A stretch of 64,000 bases of DNA, taken from assembly GCF_900110345.1 (NCBI RefSeq), contig NZ_FODJ01000006.1:57005-121004 (forward strand), read 5' to 3'. The stretch comes from Amphibacillus marinus. Its GTDB lineage: Bacteria; Bacillota; Bacilli; Bacillales; Amphibacillaceae. Of this stretch, positions 8,971 through 19,161 are shown one piece after another (the first letter of the stretch is position 1; each line of letters opens with the position of its first letter). A model generated the notes under the pieces. The model was not told the origin of the DNA and made no database searches. It was given only the letters and a program-made list of their open reading frames with translations. A program made the position numbers and the translations under genes.

Positions 8971-10110
8971 TTAAAGAGCTTCTAAATAAGCTTCTAATTC
9001 ATCATCAGTTTGTGGAACGTCAATTTCTCCATCAAGAATACGTTGCTTCCACTCTTCTACAGCAGTTGCAATTTCGTCAGTGAATGCTTCTGTATTTGTA
9101 TCCGCAACACCAATTGCATCTTCTTCAAGACCAAAGATAACTTGCTCGCCACCAGGGAAGTTGCCAGCTAATGCCATGTTTGCTACTTCATGGACAGCAA
9201 CATCAACACGTTTAACCATTGACGTTAACGTTACATTATGATCACCCTGTTGCCCTTGATCGTATTGATCACGGTCAACGCCAATTACCCAAACGCCAGC
9301 TTCTGGATCATTTTCAATTCTATTTCTTGCTTCTGTAAACACACCTAGGCCAACTGCACCAGCAGCATGATAAATAACATCAATGCCAGAGCTATACATA
9401 CTGTTCGCTAAAGAACGACCCATTTGGTCATCACTAAATGATTCAGCATATTCAACACGTACATCAATATCAGGATTTACTGCTTTTACACCAGCAACAA
9501 AACCAGTTTCAAAGCGTTTAATTAAGTCACTTGTTACTCCACCAATAAAACCAACTTGGTCTGTTTCAGTAGCTAACGCTGCTGCAACACCAACAAGGAA
9601 AGAGCCTTGCTCCTCAGCAAAAGTAATACTTGCTACGTTATCACCTGCAGCAACAGAATCGACAAGACCGAATTGACGATCTGGGAAGTTAGCTGCAACC
9701 TCAGTAATCGCATCTTCTAATAGGAAGCCAATACCAAAAATTAAATTAAAATCTTGTTGTACTAATCCATTTAGGTTTGGTAGGAAATCTGCTGCATCAG
9801 TGGATTGAGCGTAATCAAAGCCAGTTGCTCCACGCTCAACATTATGCTCAGCACCAAATGCTTGAAGTCCTTCCCAAGCCGATTGGTTAAATGAACGGTC
9901 ATCAACACCACCCTCGTCTGTTACCATTGCAACAGAGAAATCGCCAATGCCTTCTGTTTCATCTTCAGGCTCTTCTTCAGAACCACCATCTGTTTCTGTT
10001 TCAGGTGTATCATCACCTGTTGTATCTTCATCATCAGAAGTCCCACATGCGCCTAGGACTAATACCGCTGCAAACAATGCAACTAACATAAGTAGTAATT
10101 TGTTCTTCAA
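8971..10110 (-). CDS. nupN: BMP family nucleoside-binding lipoprotein (NupN/YufN-like)
   Basis: Extracellular substrate-binding lipoprotein of 379 residues. It has a signal peptide with lipobox LVLGAC (lipidated Cys22), an Asp/Glu/Thr-rich linker at residues 24-54, then a Bmp/Med domain beginning VAMVTDEGGVDDRSFNQSAW. BMP proteins bind purine nucleosides and deliver them to the NupO-P-Q type transporter encoded next. The start is a TTG at 10110 with a GGGGG ribosome site. A perfect palindrome lies just upstream at 10145-10164. Confidence 0.9.
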   Translation of the reverse strand: MKNKLLLMLVALFAAVLVLGACGTSDDEDTTGDDTPETETDGGSEEEPEDETEGIGDFSVAMVTDEGGVDDRSFNQSAWEGLQAFGAEHNVERGATGFDYAQSTDAADFLPNLNGLVQQDFNLIFGIGFLLEDAITEVAANFPDRQFGLVDSVAAGDNVASITFAEEQGSFLVGVAAALATETDQVGFIGGVTSDLIKRFETGFVAGVKAVNPDIDVRVEYAESFSDDQMGRSLANSMYSSGIDVIYHAAGAVGLGVFTEARNRIENDPEAGVWVIGVDRDQYDQGQQGDHNVTLTSMVKRVDVAVHEVANMALAGNFPGGEQVIFGLEEDAIGVADTNTEAFTDEIATAVEEWKQRILDGEIDVPQTDDELEAYLEAL

Positions 10111-10144
10111 TTTAATACCCCCAAAATGTTAATAGTTTGACCTG

Positions 10145-10164
10145 TCCAGTTTAATTAAACTGGA
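10145..10164. promoter_or_regulatory. Perfect 20-bp palindrome, candidate operator of the GntR regulator
   Basis: TCCAGTTTAA followed by its exact reverse complement, in the short gap between the GntR-family gene and the BMP lipoprotein gene. No T run follows, so it is more likely a protein-binding site than a terminator. The adjacent GntR/UTRA regulator is the natural candidate ligand. Confidence 0.55.
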
Positions 10165-10195
10165 GAATAACCCTAGTCTTTACAAATTCGCTCAT

Positions 10196-10921
10196 TTACA
10201 TGCGCTTACGTACAACATGAAACTGGAAGACATCATGTCGAAAATAATTAGCTGAATACAAAATCGGTTGATTATCTGCTGTATAGTGCATTTGTCGTAA
10301 TAATAGCAAAGGCTGATCTGGTCGACAATTTAGAATTGCTGAAATTTTCTCATGAAAGCCAATTGGTTCAATCGCAGTATGAGCATATTGAATGTGTTTA
10401 TTGGTAAATTCCTCTATCAATTTAAAAATAGAGTTTTGACTATGTATTTGACCAATTGGGACAAGATCATTGTCCACCTTGTCAATACAATAGACAACTG
10501 GATCGCCGTCTGCTGTACGAACACGTTCAATTCTAGCTATACTTTTAATCGCTAACGTATTAAAGTTAGCTTGATCATTTGCAGTTGGCTCAACGACCTC
10601 TGCAGCAACATACTGTGTTCCAGGCACCTTTCCTGCACGACGAATCATTTCAGATACACTACCTAATTCTTCAATTCCAGATGAATAGATAGGTTTAGGG
10701 TTTACAAACACCCCTATTCCCAACCGTCTTGTTACCCTGTTCTCTTCAACTAACTGATCAACAACAGCTTCCATTATCGTACGAGACACTTGATAAATTG
10801 TCGCCAATTCATAAAGAGGGTGCAGCTTTTCGTTTGGCGGATAAAGTCCTTGATTAATATCATGTCGCACCTTAGAAAGCGTTTCTTTAAATAGATCGTT
10901 CTCACTTTGTTCGATCTCCAT
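10196..10921 (-). CDS. GntR/HutC family transcriptional regulator with UTRA domain (YmfC-like)
   Basis: A 241-residue regulator. Residues 1-75 form the GntR winged helix-turn-helix (the segment ELATIYQVSRTIMEAVVDQL is the DNA-reading part) and residues 95-235 form a UTRA ligand-binding domain. HutC-type regulators bind small metabolites and usually control the neighbouring uptake genes. It lies between spoIIIE and the BMP lipoprotein as YmfC does in relatives, so nucleoside-responsive control of the transporter is a reasonable inference. The effector is not known. Confidence 0.85.
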   Translation of the reverse strand: MEIEQSENDLFKETLSKVRHDINQGLYPPNEKLHPLYELATIYQVSRTIMEAVVDQLVEENRVTRRLGIGVFVNPKPIYSSGIEELGSVSEMIRRAGKVPGTQYVAAEVVEPTANDQANFNTLAIKSIARIERVRTADGDPVVYCIDKVDNDLVPIGQIHSQNSIFKLIEEFTNKHIQYAHTAIEPIGFHEKISAILNCRPDQPLLLLRQMHYTADNQPILYSANYFRHDVFQFHVVRKRM

Positions 10922-11046
10922 TTAAACATATCCCCCAGTATTTTTAAATCGAAATAATTGGTCACTAACAATATACCATTTTCCTATTAATAAATAAACA
11001 GAAAATTAGACAAAAACCTTGAAATAAAGCAATTTGAAAAGTATTA

Positions 11047-13317
11047 TTAATCAGAATATTCGGTGATAAGAACCGTTCTTGGCTTGGATCCTTCGTATGG
11101 GCCAACTATACCACGGTCCTCCATCATATCAATTAGTCTAGCAGCACGTGTGTAGCCAATTCTAAAGCGGCGTTGCAACATTGAGACACTAGCACTTTGC
11201 AATTCAATAATCATTTGCACCGCATCATCAAACAACGCATCATCTGGGGCAGAAGTACTGGTTTCAATCTCATCAGGAATCATTTCCTCTTGATAATGAG
11301 CCTTTTGTTGCTCAATACAGTGATCAACAACCTTCTCAACCTCTTCATCAGATAGAAAAGCACCCTGAATCCGGGTTGGCTTTGACGCACCTACCGGAAG
11401 GAAGAGCATGTCTCCTCTACCTAATAGCTTTTCAGCACCACCACCATCAAGAATTGTCCGAGAATCAGTTTGTGAAGAGACGCTAAAGGCAATACGAGAC
11501 GGAATATTCGCCTTGATAACACCAGTAATAACATCGACTGATGGCCGTTGGGTGGCAATAATTAAATGAATACCAGCTGCCCGTGCCATTTGCGCTAATC
11601 TAGTTATCGCATCTTCTACCTCGTTAGAAGCCACCATCATTAAATCGGCTAACTCATCAACTAACACGACAATATACGGCAACAGCGGCTGCTGTTCTTC
11701 TTCGCCTGTTGTTTCGTTAAAGCGGCGCACGTAATTGTTGTAGCCCTCAATATTACGATTACCCGTATCTGAGAATAGCTCATAACGTCTTTCCATCTCT
11801 GCCACAACTTTTTTTAAAGCTTGGGCAGCTTTTTTAGGATCAGTCACTACTGGAGCTAATAAATGCGGAATACCGTTATAAACGTTCAGCTCAACTTTTT
11901 TAGGGTCAATCATCATCATTTTTACTTCATGTGGCTTAGCTTTCATTAAAATACTGGTAATAATACCATTAATACAAACACTTTTACCACTGCCTGTTGC
12001 ACCCGCTACTAATAAGTGAGGCATTTTGTTTAACTCGGCAACCACTGCATCACCTGAGATGTCCCTGCCTAATACAAAAGAGAGAATTGAACTTTCCTTC
12101 GCTTGCTTTGATTCAAACACTTCTCGTAAGGACACCATTGATACCTCATCATTTGGTACTTCTATCCCGACAGCTGATTTCCCTGGTATTGGGGCTTCAA
12201 TCCGAATATCCTTAGCAGCAAGTGCTAAAGCCAGATCATCATGCAAGCTAACAATCTTGCTTACCTTAACGCCAGCCTCGGGATAGATTTCATACTTTGT
12301 TACAGCAGGACCGACATGGACACGTGTCACCTTGGCTTTAACACCAAAGCTATTAAATGTCGTTTCTAGCTTTCTTACCACCGATTGAATTTGGCCCCGT
12401 GCTTGTTGTTGTTTTTTATTGCTTCCTTCATTTAACAACTTGAGCGGTGGTAACTGGTAATCAACGTTCTCTAGTTCAGACATCGCAGTTACTTGTAATG
12501 GCACTTCTTGCTCCCCACTCTCAACCATCTGCTTGTCCTTTTCCTGTGCCTGCTCTTCTTTATCAAATGGCTCTGCATAAGCAATTTCAGTGAAGGCTTC
12601 AATAACTGGCGCTTCATCATACGCAGGGGCAAGTTCTTCTTCGACAGCATCATCTTTAATCTGTGGAACCGATTGCTTCTTAACGCGTCTCTTCTTTCGA
12701 GTATTGCTTTTAAATTTGCTTGTCAGCTTTTTTAACTGATCAAACTGTTTCGCTAAGATATCCCCAATGGAGAGGTTTGTTAAGAAAAGAAAGCCGATAA
12801 TGATCATAAAGCCAGCTAAAAACATTGAGCCGGTAGTTGAAAAGAGCACATATGTAAAAGTATAGATCAACGCACCCACCATTCCTCCTCCAGTAGCAAT
12901 CGCACTGATTTGCCCATCAAGATATAAGGAGAAGTGTAACCATGTTTGACGTAGAATTGAAATACGTTCAGGACCATCAAGGAAGACACGGTATTGATCA
13001 ATATGACTAATTAATAAAAAAGCTAATAGAATAATTAAAAGGCCCAATAATTTTCTACTCTTTAGGTTCGGTAGCTTCCGTTTGATTATCATATATATAC
13101 CGAGGCATAAAAAAATTAATGACAATACCATATACCAAAAACCAAGGAAAAAGCGAAAGCTGCTTTCTAGCCAAAACGGAATTAACCCATCACTAATCGA
13201 GCCTGCACCACTACCAAAGATCGCTAGTAACACAAATAGAATCCCGTATAATTCATATATTAATAGATTTGATCGCTTGTTGTTTTTTGATTTGCGTCTT
13301 GCTTTTTTTCTAGCCAT
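11047..13317 (-). CDS. spoIIIE: DNA translocase SpoIIIE
   Basis: FtsK/SpoIIIE motor of 756 residues that pumps chromosomal DNA across the sporulation septum. Four membrane segments occupy about residues 20-180, followed by a charged linker and the RecA-like motor with Walker [10 protein letters not shown]. The C-terminal gamma winged helix ([19 protein letters not shown]) reads SRS sequences. The start ATG follows AAGGAGGT. The place next to dapA distinguishes it from the paralogue SftA. Between it and dapA the B. subtilis genes rnjB and tepA are missing. Confidence 0.95.
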   Translation of the reverse strand: MARKKARRKSKNNKRSNLLIYELYGILFVLLAIFGSGAGSISDGLIPFWLESSFRFFLGFWYMVLSLIFLCLGIYMIIKRKLPNLKSRKLLGLLIILLAFLLISHIDQYRVFLDGPERISILRQTWLHFSLYLDGQISAIATGGGMVGALIYTFTYVLFSTTGSMFLAGFMIIIGFLFLTNLSIGDILAKQFDQLKKLTSKFKSNTRKKRRVKKQSVPQIKDDAVEEELAPAYDEAPVIEAFTEIAYAEPFDKEEQAQEKDKQMVESGEQEVPLQVTAMSELENVDYQLPPLKLLNEGSNKKQQQARGQIQSVVRKLETTFNSFGVKAKVTRVHVGPAVTKYEIYPEAGVKVSKIVSLHDDLALALAAKDIRIEAPIPGKSAVGIEVPNDEVSMVSLREVFESKQAKESSILSFVLGRDISGDAVVAELNKMPHLLVAGATGSGKSVCINGIITSILMKAKPHEVKMMMIDPKKVELNVYNGIPHLLAPVVTDPKKAAQALKKVVAEMERRYELFSDTGNRNIEGYNNYVRRFNETTGEEEQQPLLPYIVVLVDELADLMMVASNEVEDAITRLAQMARAAGIHLIIATQRPSVDVITGVIKANIPSRIAFSVSSQTDSRTILDGGGAEKLLGRGDMLFLPVGASKPTRIQGAFLSDEEVEKVVDHCIEQQKAHYQEEMIPDEIETSTSAPDDALFDDAVQMIIELQSASVSMLQRRFRIGYTRAARLIDMMEDRGIVGPYEGSKPRTVLITEYSD

Positions 13318-13433
13318 GTAACTACCTCCTTACTTTCACTTGCGTGCCATTATTATAGCATAGTTGTCATCACCATTTTGAATTTAAAGGTACGGACTTT
13401 TAAAATAATTTTACATAGATTCTATAATGAAAA

Positions 13434-13465
13434 GAGTACAATATCCTAGATAAGATATTGCACTC
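13434..13465 (-). terminator. Intrinsic terminator after dapA
   Basis: Minus-strand stem GAGTGCAATATC pairing with GATATTGTACTC, followed by TTTTC, immediately after the dapA stop. Confidence 0.8.
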
Positions 13466-13470
13466 TGCTA

Positions 13471-14331
13471 TTACAATAAACCTTTAATAAATTGTTCTTC
13501 GACTTCGCTTACGTTTACAAGTGGCAAACGAACACTGCCAGTATCAATCCCTTTCATTCTAAGGGCAGCTTTTACAGGGGCTGGTGAAGGTGCCATAAAA
13601 AGACCTCGCATAATTGGCAGTAGCTCCCGGTGAATAGCTGATGCACGCTTGACATCACCATGATCAAACGCATCTAGCATTGCTTTCATCTCATTACCAA
13701 CGATATGAGAGGACACTGAGACAACACCATCGGCACCAATCGCTTTTAGCGGCAAGGTTAGGCTATCATCTCCACTATAAACAGTAAACTGTTCATCTGT
13801 AAGATCAATAATTTCTGAAATGGTATCCAGATTACCACTTGATTCTTTCACAGAGACAATATTGTCGATTTTAGATAAGGCAACGATTGTCTCAACTGTC
13901 AGGTGAACCATTGTTCTTCCAGGAATGTTGTATAACATGATCGGTAAAGCAGTGGCTTCCGCAACAGCAAGGAAATGCTGATATAGACCAGCCTGATCAG
14001 GCTTATTATAGTAAGGTGATACTAATAGAACAGCATCAACCCCAATCGCTTCCGCTTCTTTGGTAAGTTGAATGGTTTCTCTCGTGTTGTTTGAGCCAGT
14101 CCCAGCAATAATAGGGTATTTCCCATTTGCTATTTTAACCGTATGCTTAAATAATGCAATTTTTTCATCATGGGTAAGTGTTGGTGACTCTCCTGTAGTA
14201 CCCGCAACGACAAGACCGTCTGAGCCATTCTCAATTAAATGGTTCATCAACGCTGTCACTTTTTCAAAGTCTATTTGATCGTGTTCATTAAAAGGGGTAA
14301 CCATGGCGGTTAATAATTTGCCAAAAAACAT
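13471..14331 (-). CDS. dapA: 4-hydroxy-tetrahydrodipicolinate synthase
   Basis: Condenses aspartate semialdehyde with pyruvate, the first step specific to lysine, diaminopimelate and, in spores, dipicolinate. The length of 286 residues is normal. Visible family features are GTTGESPTL at about residues 44-52, the tyrosine in MLYNIPGRT and the Schiff-base lysine in VSVKESSGN near residue 161. It ends the spoVFA-spoVFB-asd-dapG-dapA string. The ATG follows AAGGGAGAT. Confidence 0.97.
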   Translation of the reverse strand: MFFGKLLTAMVTPFNEHDQIDFEKVTALMNHLIENGSDGLVVAGTTGESPTLTHDEKIALFKHTVKIANGKYPIIAGTGSNNTRETIQLTKEAEAIGVDAVLLVSPYYNKPDQAGLYQHFLAVAEATALPIMLYNIPGRTMVHLTVETIVALSKIDNIVSVKESSGNLDTISEIIDLTDEQFTVYSGDDSLTLPLKAIGADGVVSVSSHIVGNEMKAMLDAFDHGDVKRASAIHRELLPIMRGLFMAPSPAPVKAALRMKGIDTGSVRLPLVNVSEVEEQFIKGLL

Positions 14332-14363
14332 GAACGTAAATCTCCCTTCGTTTATAGCTATTA

Positions 14364-15593
14364 TTATATTCTGGTCATTTGATTGTTTAATTGAAATGCG
14401 TCATGTAGTGCATTTATTGCTGGAACTAGGTCTTTATTGTGAATGAGTACCCATATTGTCGTATGACTATCCGCTGATTGCAAGATTTGAATACCTCGAT
14501 TGGTTAAACTGTCGACAATTTTCGCTGTTACACCTGGAACACCAGTCATTCCAGCACCTACGATTGATACTTTAGCACAGTCGTGGTTAAATTTGGGTTG
14601 ATAGCCTAATTCATTTAGAAGTTGAGCTGCCTTTTCACTATAAACTTCAGGAATGGTATAGACAACATCATTAGGGAAAATGTTGATAAAATCGACAGAA
14701 ATACCTGCCTCTGCCATCGCTTTAAATACACCTGCATGCAGAACGTCAGCTTGATCAGTTGCTGCAATTCTTACTTGAGTAATGCCCGCCATATGAGCAA
14801 TTCCAGTAATTAACCGGTCGGGAATTTCTTTTCCTTTCACCTCAGCAACAGAGGATGTCACCAATGTTCCCACATGGTCTTGTTCAGTCGAACGCACACG
14901 TAATGGTATCTTTGCTTGCATGGCAATCTCAACTGCACGTGGGTGAATGACCTTCGCACCTTGATAAGCTAAATTACAAATTTCATTGTAGGTGACGACA
15001 TCTAATAGTTGCGCTTCCTTTACAACGCGTGGATCTGCGGTCATAATACCTTCAACATCAGTAAAAATATCGATAAATTTCGCATCAACAGCCGCACCAA
15101 GTGCCGCGGCGGAGGTATCACTTCCACCTCGTCCTAAAGTGGTTGTCTCACCATCAATCGTTTGACCCTGAAAACCCGCGACAACTACGACATCATTAAC
15201 AAATAATTCGTCAAGCAGTCGTTCAACTTCCATCGCCTTAATCTTTGCACAGCCATGGTCCTCAGTGGTTACAAAGCCTGCTTGAGCGCCTGTTAATGCG
15301 GTTGACTTCAGACCTGAAGTTTTTAATTCATTTGAAAAAACAATGGCTGAGATAATCTCACCACAAGAAAGCAATAAATCATGCTCGCGTGCAGAGATAT
15401 GCGAATTAGGATGATCGACTAAGCCCAATAACGAATCAGTAGCATAAGGATCTGGCGATCGACCTATTGCAGATACAACACAGATAATTTTATAACCTTC
15501 TCGTTTAGCTGCATGAATATGTTTAATGGCACTTTTACGTGTTTCTTTATTTTTTACTGACGTGCCACCAAATTTCTGCACTAAAATATCCAT
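14364..15593 (-). CDS. dapG: Aspartokinase I (diaminopimelate-type)
   Basis: Phosphorylates aspartate to open the aspartate pathway. The kinase domain begins with the family motif QKFGGTS and carries GRGGSDTSAAAL; two C-terminal ACT repeats (about residues 270-405) would carry allosteric control. The frame can start at GTG 15596, but ATG 15593 has better spacing from GAGGTG. The DapG isoform (feedback by diaminopimelate in B. subtilis) is inferred from its place between asd and dapA. Confidence 0.95.
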   Translation of the reverse strand: MDILVQKFGGTSVKNKETRKSAIKHIHAAKREGYKIICVVSAIGRSPDPYATDSLLGLVDHPNSHISAREHDLLLSCGEIISAIVFSNELKTSGLKSTALTGAQAGFVTTEDHGCAKIKAMEVERLLDELFVNDVVVVAGFQGQTIDGETTTLGRGGSDTSAAALGAAVDAKFIDIFTDVEGIMTADPRVVKEAQLLDVVTYNEICNLAYQGAKVIHPRAVEIAMQAKIPLRVRSTEQDHVGTLVTSSVAEVKGKEIPDRLITGIAHMAGITQVRIAATDQADVLHAGVFKAMAEAGISVDFINIFPNDVVYTIPEVYSEKAAQLLNELGYQPKFNHDCAKVSIVGAGMTGVPGVTAKIVDSLTNRGIQILQSADSHTTIWVLIHNKDLVPAINALHDAFQLNNQMTRI

Positions 15594-15607
15594 CACTTCA
15601 CCTCATA

Positions 15608-16654
15608 TTAAAGCCAGTTATGTTTAACTAAAGACTCGGCTATTTGGACGGAATTCCAAGCCGCTCCTTTTAATAGGTTATCTGAGACAATCCATAAATG
15701 AAAGCCGTTATCATGATCAAGGTCTTTTCGAATGCGCCCAACAAATACATCTGGTAAACCTGCTGCATCTAATGGAGTTGGGTAAACCTGCTGAGTAGGA
15801 TCATCCTTTAATGTCACGCCATTCGCTTTAGCTAATTCTTCTTGAATGACTGAGACTGAAAGGTCTGATTTGCCCAGCTCAACATAAACACTTTCGGCAT
15901 GAGACGTAAAAAACGGCAAACGCACACAAGTAGCTGCAACATTTAAGCTGTTTTTATGCAAGATTTTTTTTGTCTCATTAATCATTTTCATTTCTTCATA
16001 GGTATAGCCATTTTCTTGAAAAACATCAATTTGAGGAAGCGCATTAAAGGCAATCGGATAATGATTTGGTTCCCCTTTAACGGGTAAAAGATTAGCAGTA
16101 AGATCCTCACCAGCTAAAAAAGCCTGTGCTTGATCCTTTAACTCATTCACCGCCTCAGTACCAGCACCAGAAACGGCCTGATAGGTTGAGACAATAACAC
16201 GTTTTAAATCATATTTTTTATCAAGCGGCTTTAGAGCAGCTACCATTTGAATGGTGGAGCAATTAGGATTGGCAATAATACCTTTATGCAATTGAATATC
16301 TTCTTCATTCACTTCTGGGACAACAAGTGGCACATCTTCATCCATGCGAAATGCACTGGTATTATCAATTACAACCGCTCCCCTTTTAACTGCCTCTGGA
16401 GCAAATCGCTTTGATACCGAACCACCGGCAGAAAATAATGCGATATCCACACCTTCAAAGCTTTCTGGTGTTGCTTCTTCGACTGTGTAAATGTCATCCT
16501 TATATTTAAGTTTTGTTCCAGCTGATCGGCTAGATGACAAAAGCTTAAGCTTCTTTATTGGAAAATTCTTTATTTCAAGCGTTTCTAGCATTTTTTGGCC
16601 AACTGCACCTGTAGCACCGACAACAGCTACATGATAAGTTTTCTGGTTAGACAT
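15608..16654 (-). CDS. asd: Aspartate-semialdehyde dehydrogenase
   Basis: Reduces aspartyl phosphate to aspartate semialdehyde using NADPH. The N-terminal Rossmann motif is [10 protein letters not shown] and the catalytic cysteine sits in NPNCSTIQM. The open frame reaches 16672, but the GTG there lies inside the ribosome site GGAGAGGGG; ATG 16654, nine bases after it, is chosen and gives 348 residues. It lies between spoVFB and dapG, so dipicolinate and lysine precursors are made from one gene cluster. Confidence 0.95.
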   Translation of the reverse strand: MSNQKTYHVAVVGATGAVGQKMLETLEIKNFPIKKLKLLSSSRSAGTKLKYKDDIYTVEEATPESFEGVDIALFSAGGSVSKRFAPEAVKRGAVVIDNTSAFRMDEDVPLVVPEVNEEDIQLHKGIIANPNCSTIQMVAALKPLDKKYDLKRVIVSTYQAVSGAGTEAVNELKDQAQAFLAGEDLTANLLPVKGEPNHYPIAFNALPQIDVFQENGYTYEEMKMINETKKILHKNSLNVAATCVRLPFFTSHAESVYVELGKSDLSVSVIQEELAKANGVTLKDDPTQQVYPTPLDAAGLPDVFVGRIRKDLDHDNGFHLWIVSDNLLKGAAWNSVQIAESLVKHNWL

Positions 16655-16798
16655 AAAAAAACCCCTCTCCACAAGCTAATTAAATGTGCAATCTCTATTT
16701 TAACATATTCTTGTGAAGAAGAGGATAACCGTCGTTAGATATTTTTGCGAAAATGCGCTTTATTTGTGAATTTATTATACACATCTTTATGATTCTAA

Positions 16799-17380
16799 TT
16801 AGTAGGTGGTAATGACTGGTTGGAACTGCTTCATCTGAAGTGCTGCTTCAATTGTATCTGGTAAGAAATCCATTTTGGCAACTAACGAATTGGGCTTACT
16901 AAACGGTTGATCTTGACCAAATGGGACAAAAAAGATTCCCTTTGTAGCCATCAAACGCATGAGGTTAGTACCGTTAAGGCCAAGAGCATCATTAGTGGAT
17001 ATCGCTAATACAACGGGTCCTTGATTTCGTAATGTAGCCTTAGTCGCCATCAGGACTGGCGTGTCTGTAATAGCATTTGCTAGTTTACTTAATGAATTAC
17101 CCGTTAGAGGCGCAACTACCATACAATCAACTGGATTAGCTGGACCAAACTTCTCGGCCGCCTCAATTGTCGTAACAGGCTTATGACCTGTAATAGCTTC
17201 AAACCTTTCTAAATGTCGCTGTGCCTCACCAAAGCGTGTATCTGTTTTTTGAACGGTAAATGAAACCACTGGAATAACATCCGCTTCCCGCTCAACTAAG
17301 ATTTCTAGAATCGGGAACACTTGGTCATATGTGCAATGTGAGCCTGTTATGCCAAAGCCAATTTTTCTCCCCTTTACCAT
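16799..17380 (-). CDS. spoVFB: Dipicolinate synthase subunit B
   Basis: A 193-residue flavoprotein-like subunit (Dfp/UbiX fold) of the enzyme that makes dipicolinic acid in the mother cell, essential for spore heat resistance. The flavin-fold start KIGFGITGSHCTYDQVFPIL and the internal PLTGNSLSKLANAITDTPV are typical. It follows spoVFA by 22 bp as in all Bacillus spoVF operons. Confidence 0.95.
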   Translation of the reverse strand: MVKGRKIGFGITGSHCTYDQVFPILEILVEREADVIPVVSFTVQKTDTRFGEAQRHLERFEAITGHKPVTTIEAAEKFGPANPVDCMVVAPLTGNSLSKLANAITDTPVLMATKATLRNQGPVVLAISTNDALGLNGTNLMRLMATKGIFFVPFGQDQPFSKPNSLVAKMDFLPDTIEAALQMKQFQPVITTY

Positions 17381-17402
17381 GATTTAATCAACCTTCTTTC
17401 TC

Positions 17403-18281
17403 CTAGTGTTCTGCAATCAATTGATCAATCACGTTAGCTAGTATCTCCCCTGCTGTTTTTGGCGCTACTTTAGCAGGGAGTCCTAGGGCATGGATCGTAT
17501 TTAACCCTCTTTTTGCGGCATAGTCGAAATCTACCCCGCCAGGTTTTGAGGCTAAATCAATAATGGTAGCGTCAGTTTTTAAGGTGTTTAAATGTGACTT
17601 ATTAACGACAAGAACTGGAATGGTATTAATCAATAGATCACACTTTTCAGTATATGCCAATAAATCGCCAAGGTGAAATCCGATAAAGCCGAGTGCATTT
17701 GCTTTGGCTATATCTCTTGTTTTTCTTACGCCAACGGCAACTTTTGCCCCAAGTTTAGCAAATCGATCAGCAACAATTAGACCAACACGCCCTAATCCTA
17801 AAATAACGACCTGCGCTTCGTGAATGGTTATATTCATATGTTGTATTGCTAGCATAACCGTACCTTCTGCAGTTGGAATTGCATTATAGATAGCAACATC
17901 ATCTCGATCCATAAGCGCAACAAGTCTAATGGCATGTTGCTTAACCTGGTCATCAAGGAACGGTGTTGTTATTCCAGTAAATACAAAGCAGGCATCTGCA
18001 AGCTGACTAAACCAATCCTCGGGGAATGTAATAAGTTGATTTGAAAAAACGGGATTTATTTCTCCATTTTCACTCACACCTGTAATTGGCAAAATAACGG
18101 CTGCAAGTTCTTCAGGGTTAATTGCTGATAAATCAGTATAATTAACGCTAAAGTAACCAGGATCAAGCTGATCATATCCAATTAAATGTATGGTGTATTT
18201 CTCAGAATAGGTTAATTTCTTTATTAATTCTAAATACCGTGCATCTCCACCAATAACGGCGATCTCTAACCTTTTACTCAC
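17403..18281 (-). CDS. spoVFA: Dipicolinate synthase subunit A
   Basis: A 292-residue NAD(P)-binding subunit of dipicolinate synthase. The Rossmann motif GLGRVGLIVADRF lies near residues 155-167, and IDLASKPGGVDF is a strongly conserved family segment. The start is GTG at 18281 with GGAAGTGAG upstream. In B. subtilis the operon is transcribed by sigma-K in the mother cell; no sigma-K promoter could be assigned securely here. Confidence 0.95.
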   Translation of the reverse strand: MSKRLEIAVIGGDARYLELIKKLTYSEKYTIHLIGYDQLDPGYFSVNYTDLSAINPEELAAVILPITGVSENGEINPVFSNQLITFPEDWFSQLADACFVFTGITTPFLDDQVKQHAIRLVALMDRDDVAIYNAIPTAEGTVMLAIQHMNITIHEAQVVILGLGRVGLIVADRFAKLGAKVAVGVRKTRDIAKANALGFIGFHLGDLLAYTEKCDLLINTIPVLVVNKSHLNTLKTDATIIDLASKPGGVDFDYAAKRGLNTIHALGLPAKVAPKTAGEILANVIDQLIAEH

Positions 18282-18549
18282 GCTCCGCTCACTTCCATTT
18301 CTTTTAAAAATGACACCACTCCAAATGGTTATCTCCCTTTATCTTATGTCAGCTGGATAAGACAGTGCAACTCCTTAATTGAATTGGGTTAACATCAGTT
18401 TAAGCTAATTAGTTTAAAGAATAATTTCCTATTTAGCAACAAAACGACTGGCGGGAGACAAAGAACAAGCCAATGATTGCTTATTACAGGACAATTCGTA
18501 AAGTCAACCAATTGTTAGACTGTGGTAATGGCCATATTATCTACTAGAT
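18282..18549. other. Gene-free stretch upstream of spoVFA
   Basis: With the terminator that ends it, about 310 bp without a coding region. It must contain the spoVFA promoter, but no convincing sigma-A box pair or large palindrome was found. Confidence 0.5.
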
Positions 18550-18576
18550 AAAAAAGACTAACCCAAGAGGTTAGCC
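18550..18576 (-). terminator. Intrinsic terminator after ymxH
   Basis: Minus-strand stem GGCTAACC with GGGTTAGTC and a four-base loop, followed by six T, placed just after the ymxH stop. Confidence 0.85.
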
Positions 18577-18592
18577 TGTTTGAGAATAGCTA

Positions 18593-18829
18593 TTAATTTG
18601 TTCGCTGGACAATAATCGTATCCTTACCTATTTTTTTAATCTGTGCCCACCTAATTGTTGTTTCTGTTTGATCACGCTTAATACCAAACATCCGATAGCT
18701 CGGCACAAGAAACGCGTGAATTTGTCCAGTTTTTGGATCAAGTTCTAAATCGGTCTGTCCGAGCACACCTAGTCGAGAACCATCCTCTAAATTAACTATT
18801 TCTTTACTACTTAGATCACGATAACGCAT
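18593..18829 (-). CDS. ymxH: YlmC/YmxH family PRC-barrel protein
   Basis: A 78-residue small beta-barrel protein of the YlmC/YmxH family, with the motif LSSKEIVNLEDGSRLGVLG at the N-terminus. The molecular role is unknown; YmxH is sporulation-associated in Bacillus. Its place directly before spoVFA identifies it as YmxH rather than YlmC. It has its own terminator, so it need not share a transcript with spoVF. Confidence 0.85.
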   Translation of the reverse strand: MRYRDLSSKEIVNLEDGSRLGVLGQTDLELDPKTGQIHAFLVPSYRMFGIKRDQTETTIRWAQIKKIGKDTIIVQRTN

Positions 18830-19126
18830 GGCACATACCTCCTTAGTTGATTATATGAACAGAGGTACTGAACATTGCTCACAAAGGCAAATCACATCCC
18901 TAATTTCTTAACTCCAACTATTAAGTGAACGTAAATAGCACTTTCGTTGATATGGGTAGTGGTTTTTATTCACACGTTAACGCAAACGGCACTTTATGCT
19001 ATTATCAAGTTAACTCCTGATATTTCTGTAATTAAATATTTTTAGTTACTAACCATATCCCACCCTATATACTCCAAATAAATATACGAGCCCTTAACTA
19101 TACAATTCTAATAAAAATAATTAAAT
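18830..19126. other. Gene-free stretch between two conserved gene blocks
   Basis: About 300 bp with no open frame of note. It separates ymxH (spoVF/dap block) from the nfeD-floA operon (the dnaK/com block), two neighbourhoods far apart in B. subtilis. No IS remnant or long repeat is visible. Confidence 0.5.
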
Positions 19127-19156
19127 GAAAAGAGCGTCACAATATTTGTGACGCTC
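19127..19156 (-). terminator. Intrinsic terminator of the nfeD-floA operon
   Basis: Perfect stem GAGCGTCACAAAT/ATTGTGACGCTC on the minus strand with a TTTTC tail, five bases after the stop at 19162. Confidence 0.88.
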
Positions 19157-19161
19157 CGCTA

